From Ulota crispa (lineage: Eukaryota; Streptophyta; Bryopsida; Orthotrichales; Orthotrichaceae): a DNA stretch of 64,000 bases. The stretch is taken from the NCBI GenBank assembly GCA_963920765.1, contig OY987244.1, forward strand, positions 10,976,501 to 11,040,500. Direction: 5' to 3'. Every line of letters begins with the position of its first letter. Position 1 is the stretch's first letter. The translations under genes and the position numbers were made by a program. Below, one piece after another: positions 48,001 through 60,068 of the stretch. Under the pieces are notes generated by a model. It was not told the origin of the DNA. It saw nothing but the letters and a program-made list of their open reading frames with translations, and did not search any database.

Positions 48001-50675
48001 AACAATAAGATAAAGCACCACGAAGAAACAGAAAATCCAAGACCTTTTCATAACTATCACAATCACGGTGATTGAGGAAAAAGTCATATTCATATAACAT
48101 ACATCTCATTCTACGTACAACATCCACAAATAACAGGCACCGCCCATTTTAATCAGCACACCCTCCAGAATCAGTCTTTTCAGCAAATATCAGCCTCCAA
48201 TTCCTACAGGCAATTGAATTGACAGTTTAACACACTCGACATGTAGTTCTCTGACCAGCTATCCTGCTACAATATAAATTAGGGAGATAGCAAGACATGA
48301 TAAGAATCATGTACAACGTAACAGTACTACAATTGCTATGCTGAAAATTACATACCATGTTTTGCAATCTTGCGGTGTCCCCAGTAAAAAATTGCTTGGC
48401 ACGAGTCTTTCCCAAAACAATAGGATCAACTGCTTCCAAATGGCTTGGGTTTGGTAGAAGCGAGAAGTGAATCTGCAAAGACCAAACACTTCTAGAAAGC
48501 ATTACAGTTATACCCATCGCAACTAATCTAATAAGGAGCTTCTAATGTAAGACGTAAAATTGGTGCTCCATTGAACAGGACATTACCTTTTTGTCACCAA
48601 AAGCCAGAGTACCGCGAGTGCCCAAATGATACTTGACATCTCCAACCTGTAAAAAGTCGACGTCTCCCACATTTTTGAACTCTGTTATGATGCTTCCAAG
48701 TGGCTTTGAGAGGATCGTGTGCAGCACATTCAGCCGCCCCCTGACAAGATAAGTCACATTTAGACGCGAAGCTTCTATTCTCAAGGAAACCAAAAAAATC
48801 GTAAGGTTAATTTACATTCTCCTCGTCCTGAACTCAATGCAACAACTAGGGACGCAAGAGCCGAGGATGAGAACCTGTGTGACATTCCCAGCTCAATGGC
48901 TTTGATCCCGCTCTCTGCAGCACGCTGCGTCACTCAGTTCAACAAATATCAGAATAGCAATTCATTGTAGACCATGCCTCAAAATTACTCTCAAGGAAAA
49001 ACAAATCTTAGTGTAGATGCAAAACTGTACACATGAGCATCCGGTAACTCCTATTCCTTGCACGAAACGTTCACTCCTGAACAACTGTTGACTGGCTGAG
49101 TAGCATTCACTCATTGACTTGTTTTAAGCGCGAACCTCAATGAGCGCGAAGAGACCAGGGATTAAACTTTCACATCCTTCAATTCCAAAACGTTTGGAAG
49201 CCTGAAATTTTGTTGCAAGAAAACGCTCAAAATGATCTGTTCATCCACAAAAAAGTGGCTTAAGAATCTGACAAACAGTCACGCTGCTCACAACAAGAAA
49301 CGAAAAGTCATCAATGAAGCTACACGTGAAGGTTGAGAGATACCAGCATAAAGCAAGTGATACAAGATCCGCCGCTGAAAAGAAGGCAGAAAGAGAGACC
49401 GTGCCTGCGGACGCTCCACCATAAGGCGGATCCAATCCTTAGCAGGTTTAGAAACAACATGCTCATGCTCAACGGTGGTGGTGCCACAGTAGCTTCCTCG
49501 TAGCAATGCCACTACTTCATTCACGGTCCAAAACAGCTGCGTAGCCTTCGATATTCGCAGATGATCGCCCAGATAATACCTAAACAACAAACCAACTGTG
49601 AAATTGTCTGCACTTCGGTGAGGTTACTTACCCTAGATGCAATGGCAAGATACAAATGCAGTCACAGATTGACACGGACCTTTTATTGGGATCCACGCCC
49701 GTCAATCCCACGGCGTCAAGGTTCAACGAAGGATAATTCTTCAGAAGTTCAAATAAATCTTTCGCATTCTCGGGCTCAGAGTACTCTACTACATCGCTCC
49801 CTTCCACTAGTCGTCCCAATGTCCGTCCCAGTGGATCTGTCACATCCCATGGACTCAAATCATAAGTACCCTAATCATTACCATAAAATCCTCCAACATA
49901 GTCATCACTTCGGTTCACCACGCAATTGCAATGACCTTATAAACGATTCTCAATTTCAGGAAGAGACACAATAAGCTTAATTGTTTCAAAAGCCACTCCA
50001 AGATCCAAGCGCCAGTTCCTATCCAAATTTTGTAGAAAGAATTCAAATAGAACTGAATTTGATCAATCATCAAAAACCTCCGCAAATCTGTGGATAGTTA
50101 ATCTTCCGTTCCGCCGAAATTACAATTTCCTCGATCGATAGCAGAAACGTGACATTGAGCTTCGAAATTTGAAAACAACTTCAAAATTCAAGCGCCAAAA
50201 CCATTTCAATCCAAATTTTGCAAAAAAATCCAAACAAGTCTGAATTTGATCAATCATCAAAAACCTCCGAAAATCAGTGATAGTTTATCTCCCGTTTCCG
50301 CCGAAATTACAATTTCCTCGATCGATAGCAGAAACGTGGCATTGAGCTTCGTAATCTCAAAACTATTTCAAAATTCAAGCGCCAAAAAACATTTCAATCC
50401 AAATGAAATTCAAACAGCACTTGAAATCGATCAAGTTCCTTACCAAGAGCTGCCACGAAATGTCCCCGACTGCGGAAGGCGGTGACGAGCGAGGCAATTT
50501 TGAGTGTCTGGTCGACGAGAGTGATATCGGACGGCGCCGCAGGGGCGTGAGCGAAGAAGCGAGAATGACGAACCGGAGTGCGGTATCCATCTCCGACGCC
50601 GATTGTCTTCTTCTTCCACCAGCTTGTCCGCCACTCGCGAGCGGCCACTACTCGCCATAGCCCGGCGCTCACCAT
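42073..50675 (-). CDS. OGDH: 2-oxoglutarate dehydrogenase E1-type subunit with EF-hand insertion, 1069 aa, 28 exons
   Basis: E1o is the thiamine-diphosphate enzyme that decarboxylates 2-oxoglutarate in the mitochondrial TCA-cycle complex. Exons in transcript order (high-low): 50675-50444, 49836-49680, 49579-49344, 49236-49136, 48924-48875, 48740-48587, 48472-48356, 47961-47899, 47754-47632, 47426-47340, 47154-47092, 46726-46616, 46491-46383, 46253-46177, 46009-45962, 45814-45729, 45601-45455, 45333-45189, 45031-44870, 44771-44684, 44581-44464, 44235-44173, 43978-43924, 43818-43774, 43404-43340, 43218-43119, 42984-42838, 42333-42073; 3210 nt, every phase consistent. An Arg/Trp/Lys-rich start suggests a mitochondrial presequence. 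E1o blocks [52 protein letters not shown] and [19 protein letters not shown] are present. Residues 757-846 hold a paired EF-hand absent from canonical E1o. The usual N-terminal E2-contact segment is missing. It could be a 2-oxoadipate-type (DHTKD1-like) relative, but the core reads closer to E1o. Confidence 0.93.
42345..42665. mobile_element. Intronic MITE in OGDH intron 27, relative of the LUC7 intron copy
   Basis: Left end TAAGGTAGCAGCACCCACAA and reverse complement of the right end TAAGGTATTAGCACCCATAA. The interior aligns in reverse orientation with 24602-24930 over almost its whole length. On the gene strand the element ends about 11 nt before the splice acceptor (AATGCAG) of the last exon, so it supplies nearly all of the intron's 3' part. 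Confidence 0.8.
50006..50400. repeat. Tandem duplication of about 185 bp in OGDH intron 1
   Basis: CAAGCGCCA starts units at about 50006, 50189 and 50376. The first two are complete and share TGATCAATCATCAAAAACCT and CGAAATTACAATTTCCTCGA; the third is a short start just before exon 1's donor. Non-coding. Confidence 0.85.
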
Positions 50676-51375
50676 TAAGGTAAAAGAAATCCACAGTCAC
50701 GTGAGACACACAGCGCACGCCATTGGAAACAATTTGAATTCAAAATCGAACGGCACAACAATTTTACTAACTAACTTAATTAAGAGCTCTCAAACAGGAC
50801 ATAGCCATATCCACCTTCCCTAATTGCGCCTGTGCACCAATTTTTCTCCGGTGCGTGCAAATTAGGGTTTCAGGATAGTTGAAGATAGCAATCGAATGAC
50901 GACTGACGAGCATAACTTATGATGAATTTTTTCAGTGTCCTTGATTGCGAGCGCACTGATCTCATTCCCGACGAGAGGTGGAGCATCTATTCTATCGCTT
51001 CTACGATTCTTTAGTGAAGGTGCTGAATCTGACCATTCGATTATTAATATTTCATACTTTTTTTCCTTTTTTCTTTTCGTAGATGTGTTTTCACGCGCTT
51101 CGAGATTTATTTCAACGGCTAAAGAGCACACTAAGCTTATAGGACAGTAAGCTTACACCACGTCGATGCAACGCGACGGACGCCATCGACGCGAGACAAA
51201 CGAACACCACACTTACGGGAGTCTATCGACAAGCCCGAGGAGTCCAAATTTTGAACAGTATGTGGATTCAAACATGTTCTAAGGGCATCTGCAATGCACC
51301 CCGGGAAAACTCCCTGCAAGAATCCCGTTACTTTAGTCCGGTCTTTTAATAGACACGGAATCGTTATAAATAATA
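50676..51375. other. OGDH 5' region and promoter, nothing else recognised
   Basis: The sequence upstream of the OGDH start is richer in GC than the flanks. Open frames on both strands (50862-51150) carry no recognisable domain. I saw no firm TATA box on the minus strand. Confidence 0.4.
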
Positions 51376-51974
51376 CTCCCTCTGTCCCAATATAAAGTAA
51401 AGTTCCAAATTAGGTATAGTTCTTGTCCCACTAAAAAGCTCCTTTTTGCTAATGTCAATTGTTGATAGACGAGTTGATAGAGCATTTGTCATGTTCAATG
51501 GTCTCATGGGGGCAAGTTAAGCAATTAAAGAGCATTCCTCTCCTAACAAGCTTGACCTTGCCCATATGAGGTACCATTATTGCTACAAATCTTTAAATCA
51601 TCAATAATGAGGAGTTAGCAACACGCACAAGTATGGTACTTTTTGCATGGAATTTGGGTGCCCAAACAGCAACATCAAAGCTGGAGATTTTGCATACATT
51701 TGATAGATGGTATACTGATTCTAGAACGCATGTGTCATTAGTACAAAAATTGAAACAATGAGGAGCCGGCAGCCTTCACAAACTTTGCACAAATATGATA
51801 CTTTTTGCATGGAATTTGGGTGCCTAAACGACAACATAAAAACTTGAGATTTTGCAGATATTTGGTAGGTGGTAAACTGATTCTAGAATGCGTTTGTCAC
51901 TAGCATAATGGCTAAAAATACAGTTAGTCCCACAAGGAGAAGTTTTTTGGAGTTTTATAATGGGACAGAGGGAG
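51376..51974. mobile_element. Stowaway-like MITE, 599 bp, close relative of 15206-15783
   Basis: It starts CTCCCTCTGTCCCAATATAAA and ends TTATAATGGGACAGAGGGAG, with TA on both sides (51374-51375 and 51975-51976). It aligns end to end with 15206-15783, including the two internal tandem units (TTTGCATGGAATTTGGGTGC, TGATTCTAGAACGC). Non-autonomous. Confidence 0.9.
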
Positions 51975-52333
51975 TAGAATACAACCTTTTTCTATATATA
52001 GAAGAATACAACCAAGAATAGAATACATAATCTAGAATAGAGATTAGTTGAGAAAGACTACCATGATGCAACCTCCATTGACATGTTTGTCTTTTTACAA
52101 GGAAGAAAAGGGTACATGCATAGATTGAAGAGAGGGGTACATACATAAAGTGGTTTGAATTTTGAAGTGAGACTTTATTTTGAATTGAGTTAGTGGCGTT
52201 TGTGAGTTAACTAATCACTTCTAGTTTAAATTTTTAAACTGACCATAGTTTGTCATAAAATTGCTAGCATAAAGCTATTTTATTGCAAGGATATTCCTAT
52301 TGCTTCTGTTGATATAACGAGTACTTGTACTTG

Positions 52334-52704
52334 TTTTACCATAGTTTTATTATGATTTGAAGGGTAATGAAAATATTATTGTAAAAACATAGTGAAATTT
52401 GGGTTTGGGCACTGACTAATTAAGATACATTCCATTAAATGTTAGCTATTTTCCAAAAAACTTAGAGGTTCCTCCAAATCAAGCCTAAATAAGAAAATTT
52501 TAGTAAAAGAGTTGGCAAATGTACCAACCCTTTTACTAAATTTTTTTTATTTAGGCTTGATTGGAGGGCTTTAAATTTTTTAGAAGTTAGCTAACATTTG
52601 ATGAGATATATCTAAATCGTACAATGTCCAAACCCAAATATTAATATGTTTTCACAATAAAATTTTCAATTCTCTTCAAATCATTAAAAAATTTATGGTC
52701 AATT
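52334..52704. repeat. Fold-back repeat, arms about 170 bp
   Basis: The left arm (52334 to about 52510) and right arm (about 52527 to 52704) are inverted copies around a centre near 52519. Examples are ATGATTTGAAG with CTTCAAATCAT, and AAATGTTAGCTA with TAGCTAACATTT. The arm sequence also occurs inside the Mutator-like MITE at 30746-31039, so it is a fold-back derivative of that family. Target duplication not found. Confidence 0.75.
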
Positions 52705-52710
52705 TTTTTG

Positions 52711-54599
52711 TCTATTAAAAGATTGGACTAAAATACCGTGATTCTTATTGGGAGTTTTCTCGGGATATATTGCAGATGTCCTAATTTATTATTGTAACGG
52801 TGCCGGGTAGAAACGAACTTGCCTTAGGGACACGCAGGGTATTTAGCTACGATTGTGCGTTGTTAACTAGGGAATGTTGTTAGTTTTGATTTTTACTTTG
52901 CAAATCTTTAGATTTTTGTCTTCCATTGGCCTATCATATAACTGGCTCTAAGAGTATAAGGGTCAAAATAAAGATGAGAGTCTACTAAATACGAGACGAA
53001 TAGATCAAGACAGTAGACATGAACTGCCGTCTGTATGATGGGATCTTAAAATCAAATTCACGATCTATTAACCAGAAGACCAGATCGTGAGAATAGAGCA
53101 AGTTTCAACCATGTAGATAATCAGTTCCACTTTGTTACCACAATCATAAATGAAGTTAAATTTGGTTTAATCCAAACTGCATGCAACAAAGTTTACAAAA
53201 CAAAATGGAAATATAATGACAAATGAGCCTCCAAAACCGGCTAGGAATAACAAAGCCACATTCTACACAAATATAAAAAATAAACTCAAAATATTCTTCT
53301 TGAAATCTTCATATCTTCAAATTTTCAAGTTTTTGTATTTTCAAATCTTTATATTTTAATAAAAATAATAGGAAATATCACAAATAACAAGTTTTAAAAA
53401 GGCTGAGATCTTCTATCTAGTGTCACAGATGGCTCAAAAATCCAAATATTAAGTGTAATAGCATTTTAAAAAGTCCTTCTAGCCTTCTGGCATTCTTTCA
53501 AATTTCAACTCAATCTAATTTACTATTTAAAAATTATGCAGATTCAAAATAAAGGCTCTTCTATCTCCTTGCAAATTAAACACTGCATCTTTAAACCTCT
53601 ATATCTTTTGTTCTACTCAGCATTCATATAAACGTAATATCAATTTATAAAAACGGTACAACTCGTTATAACTTCTATAAATTTCACTGCAAACTAAAAC
53701 TCTGCCCAAAAGTTCTAGTCAATCAAAGTTTGGGTCTCAATATTTTTAGAGAGCATCCAATCTTCAACTTCTATACACTATAACTTCTTCAATAAAATTC
53801 CAATTGAAATGATTGATAACAATTCAAAAAGTTATAACAACAATCTATCACTTTTAAAAGTTTGAAAAAAATATATTATAATGCCTGAAAATTGTAGCTC
53901 CTCAAAATTTTGGTTTTCTCCCAACAAAAAGGCAGCCACTTTGAAACCTTCACACTTCCATAACATTCTCTTCTAAGCTCCAAATCACAAGTTTAAAGAC
54001 TTTCTAGAAAGATAAAACTAAAATGAACATTCTTTCTAAATGTTATTGCAAAATAATATATAAATCATAAGCTATGGCTTGTCAAAGTCTCAACCTTTCT
54101 TCATAGTTTGACTTTTTAACTTCAGAATTCAAATACTTATAACTTTTGCACCACACTTTTAAATCAAATTTGCAAACTAATTTTGAAAAAATAATCACAC
54201 AAGAAACGATTTTTCTAAATTTCAATTCATAATCTTGTATACCCATAAAGTTCTCTCACATCAAAGTTTCGGAATTTCTTCCCTCTTCTAATTAATACTC
54301 ATATACTAACTTCCAACATACTAAAGATCCACTTCTATTACATTTCAATCATATTTAAGGTAAAGGTGGGGCACATCAATCCATACCCTTCTCTATCCTA
54401 ACTTTACCATAGATACCAAATCCCTTCTTCTCTTACATTTTTATAATTCGCTTCTAAATATTTAATATTTTTATTCAAATATAGGCAAAACATATGAGTC
54501 TTCCAAAATACCTAGATAATTATATAAAAATAAACAATCATAAAATAAATATCACTGTAAAGTGACAATATGCCCTTACAAGCATATAATAACTTCAAA
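52711..54599. other. AT-rich intergenic DNA
   Basis: Long AT-rich stretch with no gene, domain or clear repeat boundary recognised. Confidence 0.45.
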
Positions 54600-54880
54600 T
54601 GTTTGTCTTCAGTCGCCAAGTCTTGAACTTAGTTGGCTGGAGAAGCGGTTGTCTTTGATCGCCCGTTGGTCTGGATTTGAACCTTATCGGATTTGTTGAG
54701 CAGTAATGCTGGCTCGCCGCTTGCCAGCTAGTGAGGCAGAAAATTAGCTTAGCCAATCCGCTACCTACTCCTTGAACTGTGCATGTGACAAGATGGCGCA
54801 GCGCACTAGAATCTATGACTGCTGCATTGCCACTAGACCGTGATTCTCACCACAACCACCTCTTTTGCCTCGACTGTTAA
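54600..54880 (-). repeat. Possible tRNA-derived SINE
   Basis: This island is clearly richer in GC than the AT-rich DNA around it. On the minus strand it contains tRNA-promoter-like boxes: TCTAGTGGCAATGCAG near 54840 (A-box-like) followed by AGTTCAAGG near 54775 (B-box-like), and further on TTGGCTAAGC and a good B box, GGTTCAAATCC, near 54680. No poly-A tail or flanking duplication was found, and it is not a foldable tRNA as far as I can see. Confidence 0.3.
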
Positions 54881-55065
54881 TTTATTAAAATTAATACAAA
54901 TATACATAAATATCGAGTATCTATATGATGGAGGGATCTCTATAAAGACAATAGTTCCAGGACTAGATTCTAATTTGTTTTTTTTGTAGAACTTTTTAGA
55001 CATTTTTTGTACATATAAAATTTGATTACTTTTATTTGATTATTGTGTTAGTTTTTAATCCTTAA

Positions 55066-55306
55066 CCCTTGAGCACCCAAACTTTTTTCTCAGAACAGCT
55101 TGATCAAACAACATATTTACATTCGAGATGCTCATATTAATTAGAAAATTCAATCTACAGAATTTGATTAAATCCTATTAAGCCACTTAAGTGCCTTGTT
55201 AAACCTACTTATTGCCAGTTTTGTACTAGTTACAGTACATTATGCAGCCAAAATCATTTTCTCAAAATCTTAAGAAACATTATAATGCATGTATGGCACT
55301 TAAGGG
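55066..55306. mobile_element. 241-bp MITE with CCCTT ends and TTAA duplication
   Basis: TTAA (55062-55065) then CCCTTGAGCACC at the left; GGCACTTAAGGG then TTAA (55307-55310) at the right. The ends form an imperfect inverted repeat and resemble those of 19705-20019. TTAA with CCC termini suggests piggyBac-type insertion. Non-coding. Confidence 0.75.
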
Positions 55307-56876
55307 TTAAACGACCAAACGATCATATGACATAGTATGTAAGCTGCTCTATAATTGACATTTGCTATCACCAAGGAGTTAAAAATTAGGATCTTGACTA
55401 CCTCTTCTAGAACAACATTGATTTATATTCTAACTTCTTTATTAATCTCAAATGTAGTAAAGGTGTGGATGTATTTCAGATACAAAAAAAATACATTGTA
55501 TTGTACTATTTACTACGGGCTCTTCATACCAATGAATGGAGAGAGGCAAAAAACAATAGAAAATTAGCCAAATAAAATGTGCAAAAAACTAATTGAAATT
55601 GAAATTTACCTACTAAAATCGACTACATTTCTGAAAATTTTCTAATTATAGTGTCAGTATATAGGGAATAGCTAGTGCATGAGTGCATCCATTGAAAAAA
55701 CCAGATGAAAATGAGAAATGTAGGCTTTTTGCTGAAAAAACTCAAAATCTCCCTGCACACTGCTTTAGACGTTTAAAGATTAAACGATTAATGTATAAAT
55801 ATAATTCCCAAAACTCTTGGGAAAAAGCATTTCATAGTAGAAAAATTCAAATACATTCTACTTCAAAAATTACTTTTGTTGGTTTATAACTTGACTTTTG
55901 AATCAAGCTTTTATACACATACAAGCTAATGATGTGAAGAATGACCAAAATCACAACTTTGGATTTCATAGTCAAAGCAACAAAAAAAGGTCTTATAGAT
56001 GTCGCTTGTAATATTTGGTGCCATATTTGACTACTATTCAAAGTAAGTTAGTAATAATCCATACATTGTTTGGTGTGTTTTGCACTAGGATGCACTTGCA
56101 AAATGTGAGGAGATATGTCCAACTACAAAACAAACGCTCCAAACATTCATAGATTCATACAAAACATGGAGTGATTTCTATTTTAATGTTTTATTTGTGA
56201 CCAAGTTTTTGCCAATTTTGACAAATTTGAGCCAATGCATTGCCTGCCCTCCAAATGTTGTCCACTATAATGAAAACAACTATGTGCTTAATGTCCTAAG
56301 AAAAAGACTACTCTACATATTCAGGGACATAAAAAAATCAAGATTACACAAATAGTCCATAAGTAGCTCATTTTTGGCATTTTTGTGCTCACCTTTGTTA
56401 AGATTTTTTTTTTAAAAACAGTTCTTGTTTATGAATATTGAACATTATATTCATTAAAATGGGAGATTGGGTACCTCTCAAAATAACTATGTTGATCTCG
56501 ACTTGAATTGGCAATTTCCATTAAAAGTAGAGTTTTCAGTTGAATTGACATAAAACTTTCTAATTTTAGGTTAGTTTTGAAAGGTGAGCTAAATTGCAAT
56601 AAAACCTTTTGTCGAATTTCCTTTCAATTACCTCTCAATTCTGTGGAAATCTCTCATTTTAATGAATATGGTGTTATTGCTAATTACAATGGTATATCCA
56701 ATCATGTGGATATGATACACAGAGATTGGATTACAATTTTCATTTGAAAGTTACAATAACTCAATAGTCAATAATTTGGGGAAAAATACAATTTTGGGAA
56801 TTTTGGGTTTTGTATTCTTAAAAAAAGTTCACTAAAAAAGACAAAACCCAAGAGTCCCAAAGTTTCATTTTTTTCC
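55307..56876. other. AT-rich intergenic DNA
   Basis: No gene recognised; short open frames on both strands have no family features. Confidence 0.45.
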
Positions 56877-57595
56877 TCCCTAAAGGACCACGGGCCCTTT
56901 TGGGGGACAAATGAGATTTTGGGCATGTACCTATGGCTAAATTACTTTGCGTGATTTTATGAAATTTTAATTGAAGGTGAGGAATTCAAAAATCTACGTA
57001 GAAATGTAATTTGTTCTTCATTCTGACATTTATTGAAGAAGCTAAAAATGAATTTACGGAAAACAAGGGACTTTGGGCAGCCCAAAAACTTCTTTAAAAT
57101 TTGCGTTTTTTTCAAATAAAAATTTGAAATCGGCTCTTTAGACTTATATAGATGTGGGGAGCTTTGAATCATTTAATTATGATAGATGAGATGAAAGTTA
57201 TGAGAAGTTTTAGTTTGCGGGTAGGTGTGATTTTGAGAGAAACCACACCTAAGCAAAAACTAAAACATCTCATAACTTTCATCTCATCTATCATAATTAA
57301 ATGATTCAAAGCTCCCCACATCTATATAAGTCTAAAGAACCTATTTCAAATTTTTATTTGAAAAAAACACAAATTTTAAAGAAGTTTTTGGGCTGCCCAA
57401 AGTCCCTTGTTTTCCGTAAATTCATTTTTAGCTTCTTCAATAAATGTCAGAATGAAGAACAAATTACATTTCTACGTAGATTTTTGAATTCCTCACCTTC
57501 AATAAAAGCTTCAAAAAATCACGCAAAGTAGTTTAGCCATAGGTACTTGCCCAAAATCCCATTTGTTCCTCGAAGGGACAATGGTCCTTTAGGGG
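56877..57595. mobile_element. 719-bp near-perfect palindrome, fold-back element
   Basis: Two arms of about 350 bp are inverted copies around a centre near 57237 (TAGGTGTG ... CACACCTA). The arms are so alike that 69 consecutive codons read the same peptide from each (56957-57172 minus and 57301-57531 plus). The right end is GGACAATGGTCCTTTAGGGG followed by TTAA; the left TTAA is mutated. Sequence is shared with the right end of 18727-21207. The peptide is not a known domain, so the shared frame most likely only reflects the palindrome. Confidence 0.9.
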
Positions 57596-57599
57596 TTAA

Positions 57600-59734
57600 T
57601 GAATCTTTTGTTTTAATACCATGTTGTTCATTTTTGGTTGCAGTAGTAATGCATTTTCACATAAAGAAAAATACACAAACCCTAGTCCTTAATGAGTTAA
57701 AGTAACTACACTTGTTATGGACATGTTTAGGTTTATATACATAATTGCAACACATCTAAATACCTTTCTATTTTGCTACCAAAATTTTCATGTTATCATA
57801 TTTTGTGTTGCAATAAGGTCAATTTTTGCTTAAGTACTTCTATCTAATTGTTTTTTTCTTTGTTATGAATGAATTTGTTGCAACTACGTAGTTCAGAAAG
57901 GCAAGTGAAGAATTTGAGCAAAGGCAACAATTTAACCCCCAAAAGGACATGATCCATTTTGAAATGGGTCAAACTTCATGTCTAAGCTAAGTATTTCCTT
58001 TTAAATTGTGTTCAAACAACAATTTTATATTTTTATTGCTTGAAACTATGAATTATATATCACTCCAAGATATTTCAATTTGTTTCATGAAATTTTATAA
58101 TTGTTATCATTTTTTTTCAAATAATGAACATAAATAAGTTAAATTACAAAAAAAGTCCAAATTACTTGAATTTTTTTCTAGAGGTACAAGCAGCATTAAA
58201 ATTTAGTGTGAAAAAATTCAATTGGTTATTTTATTTTTTACACCCAAAACAACCACAACAAAGAATTTAAAGTCAAATTTGCCTATCAAACCAAGTTTAT
58301 CCTTATACTTAATTAATGTATAAAATTTTGATACCTTTTCCTAGAAGACATACACATTCATTTTCTATTTACATTATTTTTTTCAATAAATTTGATAGAA
58401 AATTTGAATCAATGATTTTTCAAAGCTGAATGTGGAAATAAAATCCTATTAATTATAATATATATTAAAAAATCATGTAATTTCTACCATAAATGAATGG
58501 TAGCTTGAGAAACATAGTTTTGTAGTTTACATTTAAAATGCATTTAAAGATTAGAAAATACAAATGAAAAACACATCATATTGTGATATTTGGATTTCAA
58601 CACTTGGAGTTTTCAATGGCAGTAACTTTTTCAATTTTTGACATTTTTCAAAAAAATTAGATGGAATAGAAATAAAACTTGTCAAACTTTATTTTCTTAG
58701 TTTGAATCACGTACCAAAATTTAATATTTTAAAAATTGCAAATGAGGTTGACCAAGGAACATCTTTTTTGGATGCATAGACCTTAAAGAGTTAAAGATTA
58801 GAGAACTAATTTTAATCTTTATAATGAATTGTAGCCTAAAAAACAATTTACCATTTCCATTACATGTTCTTCTGGAGGCTTGAGCTTGAATCAAGGCATT
58901 TTTTTCTTTTAGAACCTCATTTAAGATCGATCCCAAGTTCCCAACTCTCTTGCCTTAGGCTATGTTTAATTCCTATAAGTCTACATGAAAGTCCAAGTTT
59001 TAAAATTGTCAAGGCATGTTAAAAAGACGTAGGTCAAAAGAATAACTCTCTAACTATTTCGGTGGGACAAGGGACACAATATGAACCGCTCCAAGTCACT
59101 TTTCTCAAGCTCACATCTAGGGTATCAAATTGGGGCAAGAGTTTGTATATACCAAAGGTCTCATGCGGTTATTGTTACACATAAAACATACATCTATGTA
59201 CGCAGTCAATATCTTAATTCTTAAATAGACATCTTGCAAACATCATGAAATATTTGTTAACACTTAAAGATCTTTCGTGCGGTTTACATGGTCAAATGGC
59301 TCAAAATTGACCTCTCTTAGTAAAATGATTAGTAAATCAAAATTACAAGTTTTTTTTTCAATAATTTAACTATAAGATCTATTTTGTCACTTACTTAGGT
59401 ACAATCTCTCAAAAATTCAAACTTTGTGAGGGCATATTTCATTAGATTATAACACTTAAAGCAGGGGCAAAACTTTTTTTGAAGTTTCTCTAAGGTGTCA
59501 ATTATTTTTTGGTCATTCAAAATGATATCTTCCATTGTATGAGTTTCTTATGCAATTTAACTTTATTGTAGAGCATGAAGTTGGCTATATGCCTCACAAA
59601 TTTCATGATCACCCAATGCTCAAAACATAGTGGAAAAAAATCAGAAGTGGGAATTACTTTGTTCAAATTGTCTTGACACTAAGAAAACTTCACTAAAGAG
59701 ACTTTTATAGAAAGAAATATTAATGAAAAAATCC
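57600..59734. other. AT-rich intergenic DNA
   Basis: No gene or bounded repeat recognised. Confidence 0.45.
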
Positions 59735-60068
59735 GTAAGGTAGACGGCTCAAAAACCGTCCAGGCTCTAAAATTGCTCACCCTCCAAAATGTTCTCACTC
59801 TATACATGTACTTTTTCATAGATTTCTAAAGTGTACAGGTGATGTACATTTGAGGAGGTGAGCAGTTATAGAGCCCTATGCCACTTCAGCTTCAAAATTT
59901 CATATAACCAATTCTACAAAACTCCAAAAAATATGAAACAACTTGGGTTAGATGTCAATTCTTCTTGTCTTTCAAGGAAATTTTACTGAAAAATATTTCA
60001 AGAAGTTCTATCTCCCCAAAATTCAGTTTCAGCCCTTAGATGGTTGGTTTTTGAGCCTTCTACCTTAC
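59735..60068. mobile_element. MITE-like element with GTAAGGTAG inverted ends
   Basis: Left end GTAAGGTAGACGGCTCAAAA and reverse complement of the right end GTAAGGTAGAAGGCTCAAAA match at 19 of 20 bases. A second copy occupies 1-284. Related end motifs occur near 20154, 23050 and 61045. No convincing target duplication. Non-coding. Confidence 0.75.

Noticed and set aside
49385-49415. A possible intron inside OGDH exon 3 (GC donor with TTTTCAG acceptor)
   Set aside because: The frame is open without it, and the uninterrupted reading aligns in length with the family.
54660-54700. A tRNA gene at the GGTTCAAATCC motif
   Set aside because: I could not fold a cloverleaf with proper acceptor and anticodon stems; SINE-like at best.
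56957-57531. Two identical 71-76-codon frames as a duplicated gene
   Set aside because: They are the same DNA in the two arms of a palindrome, with no known domain.
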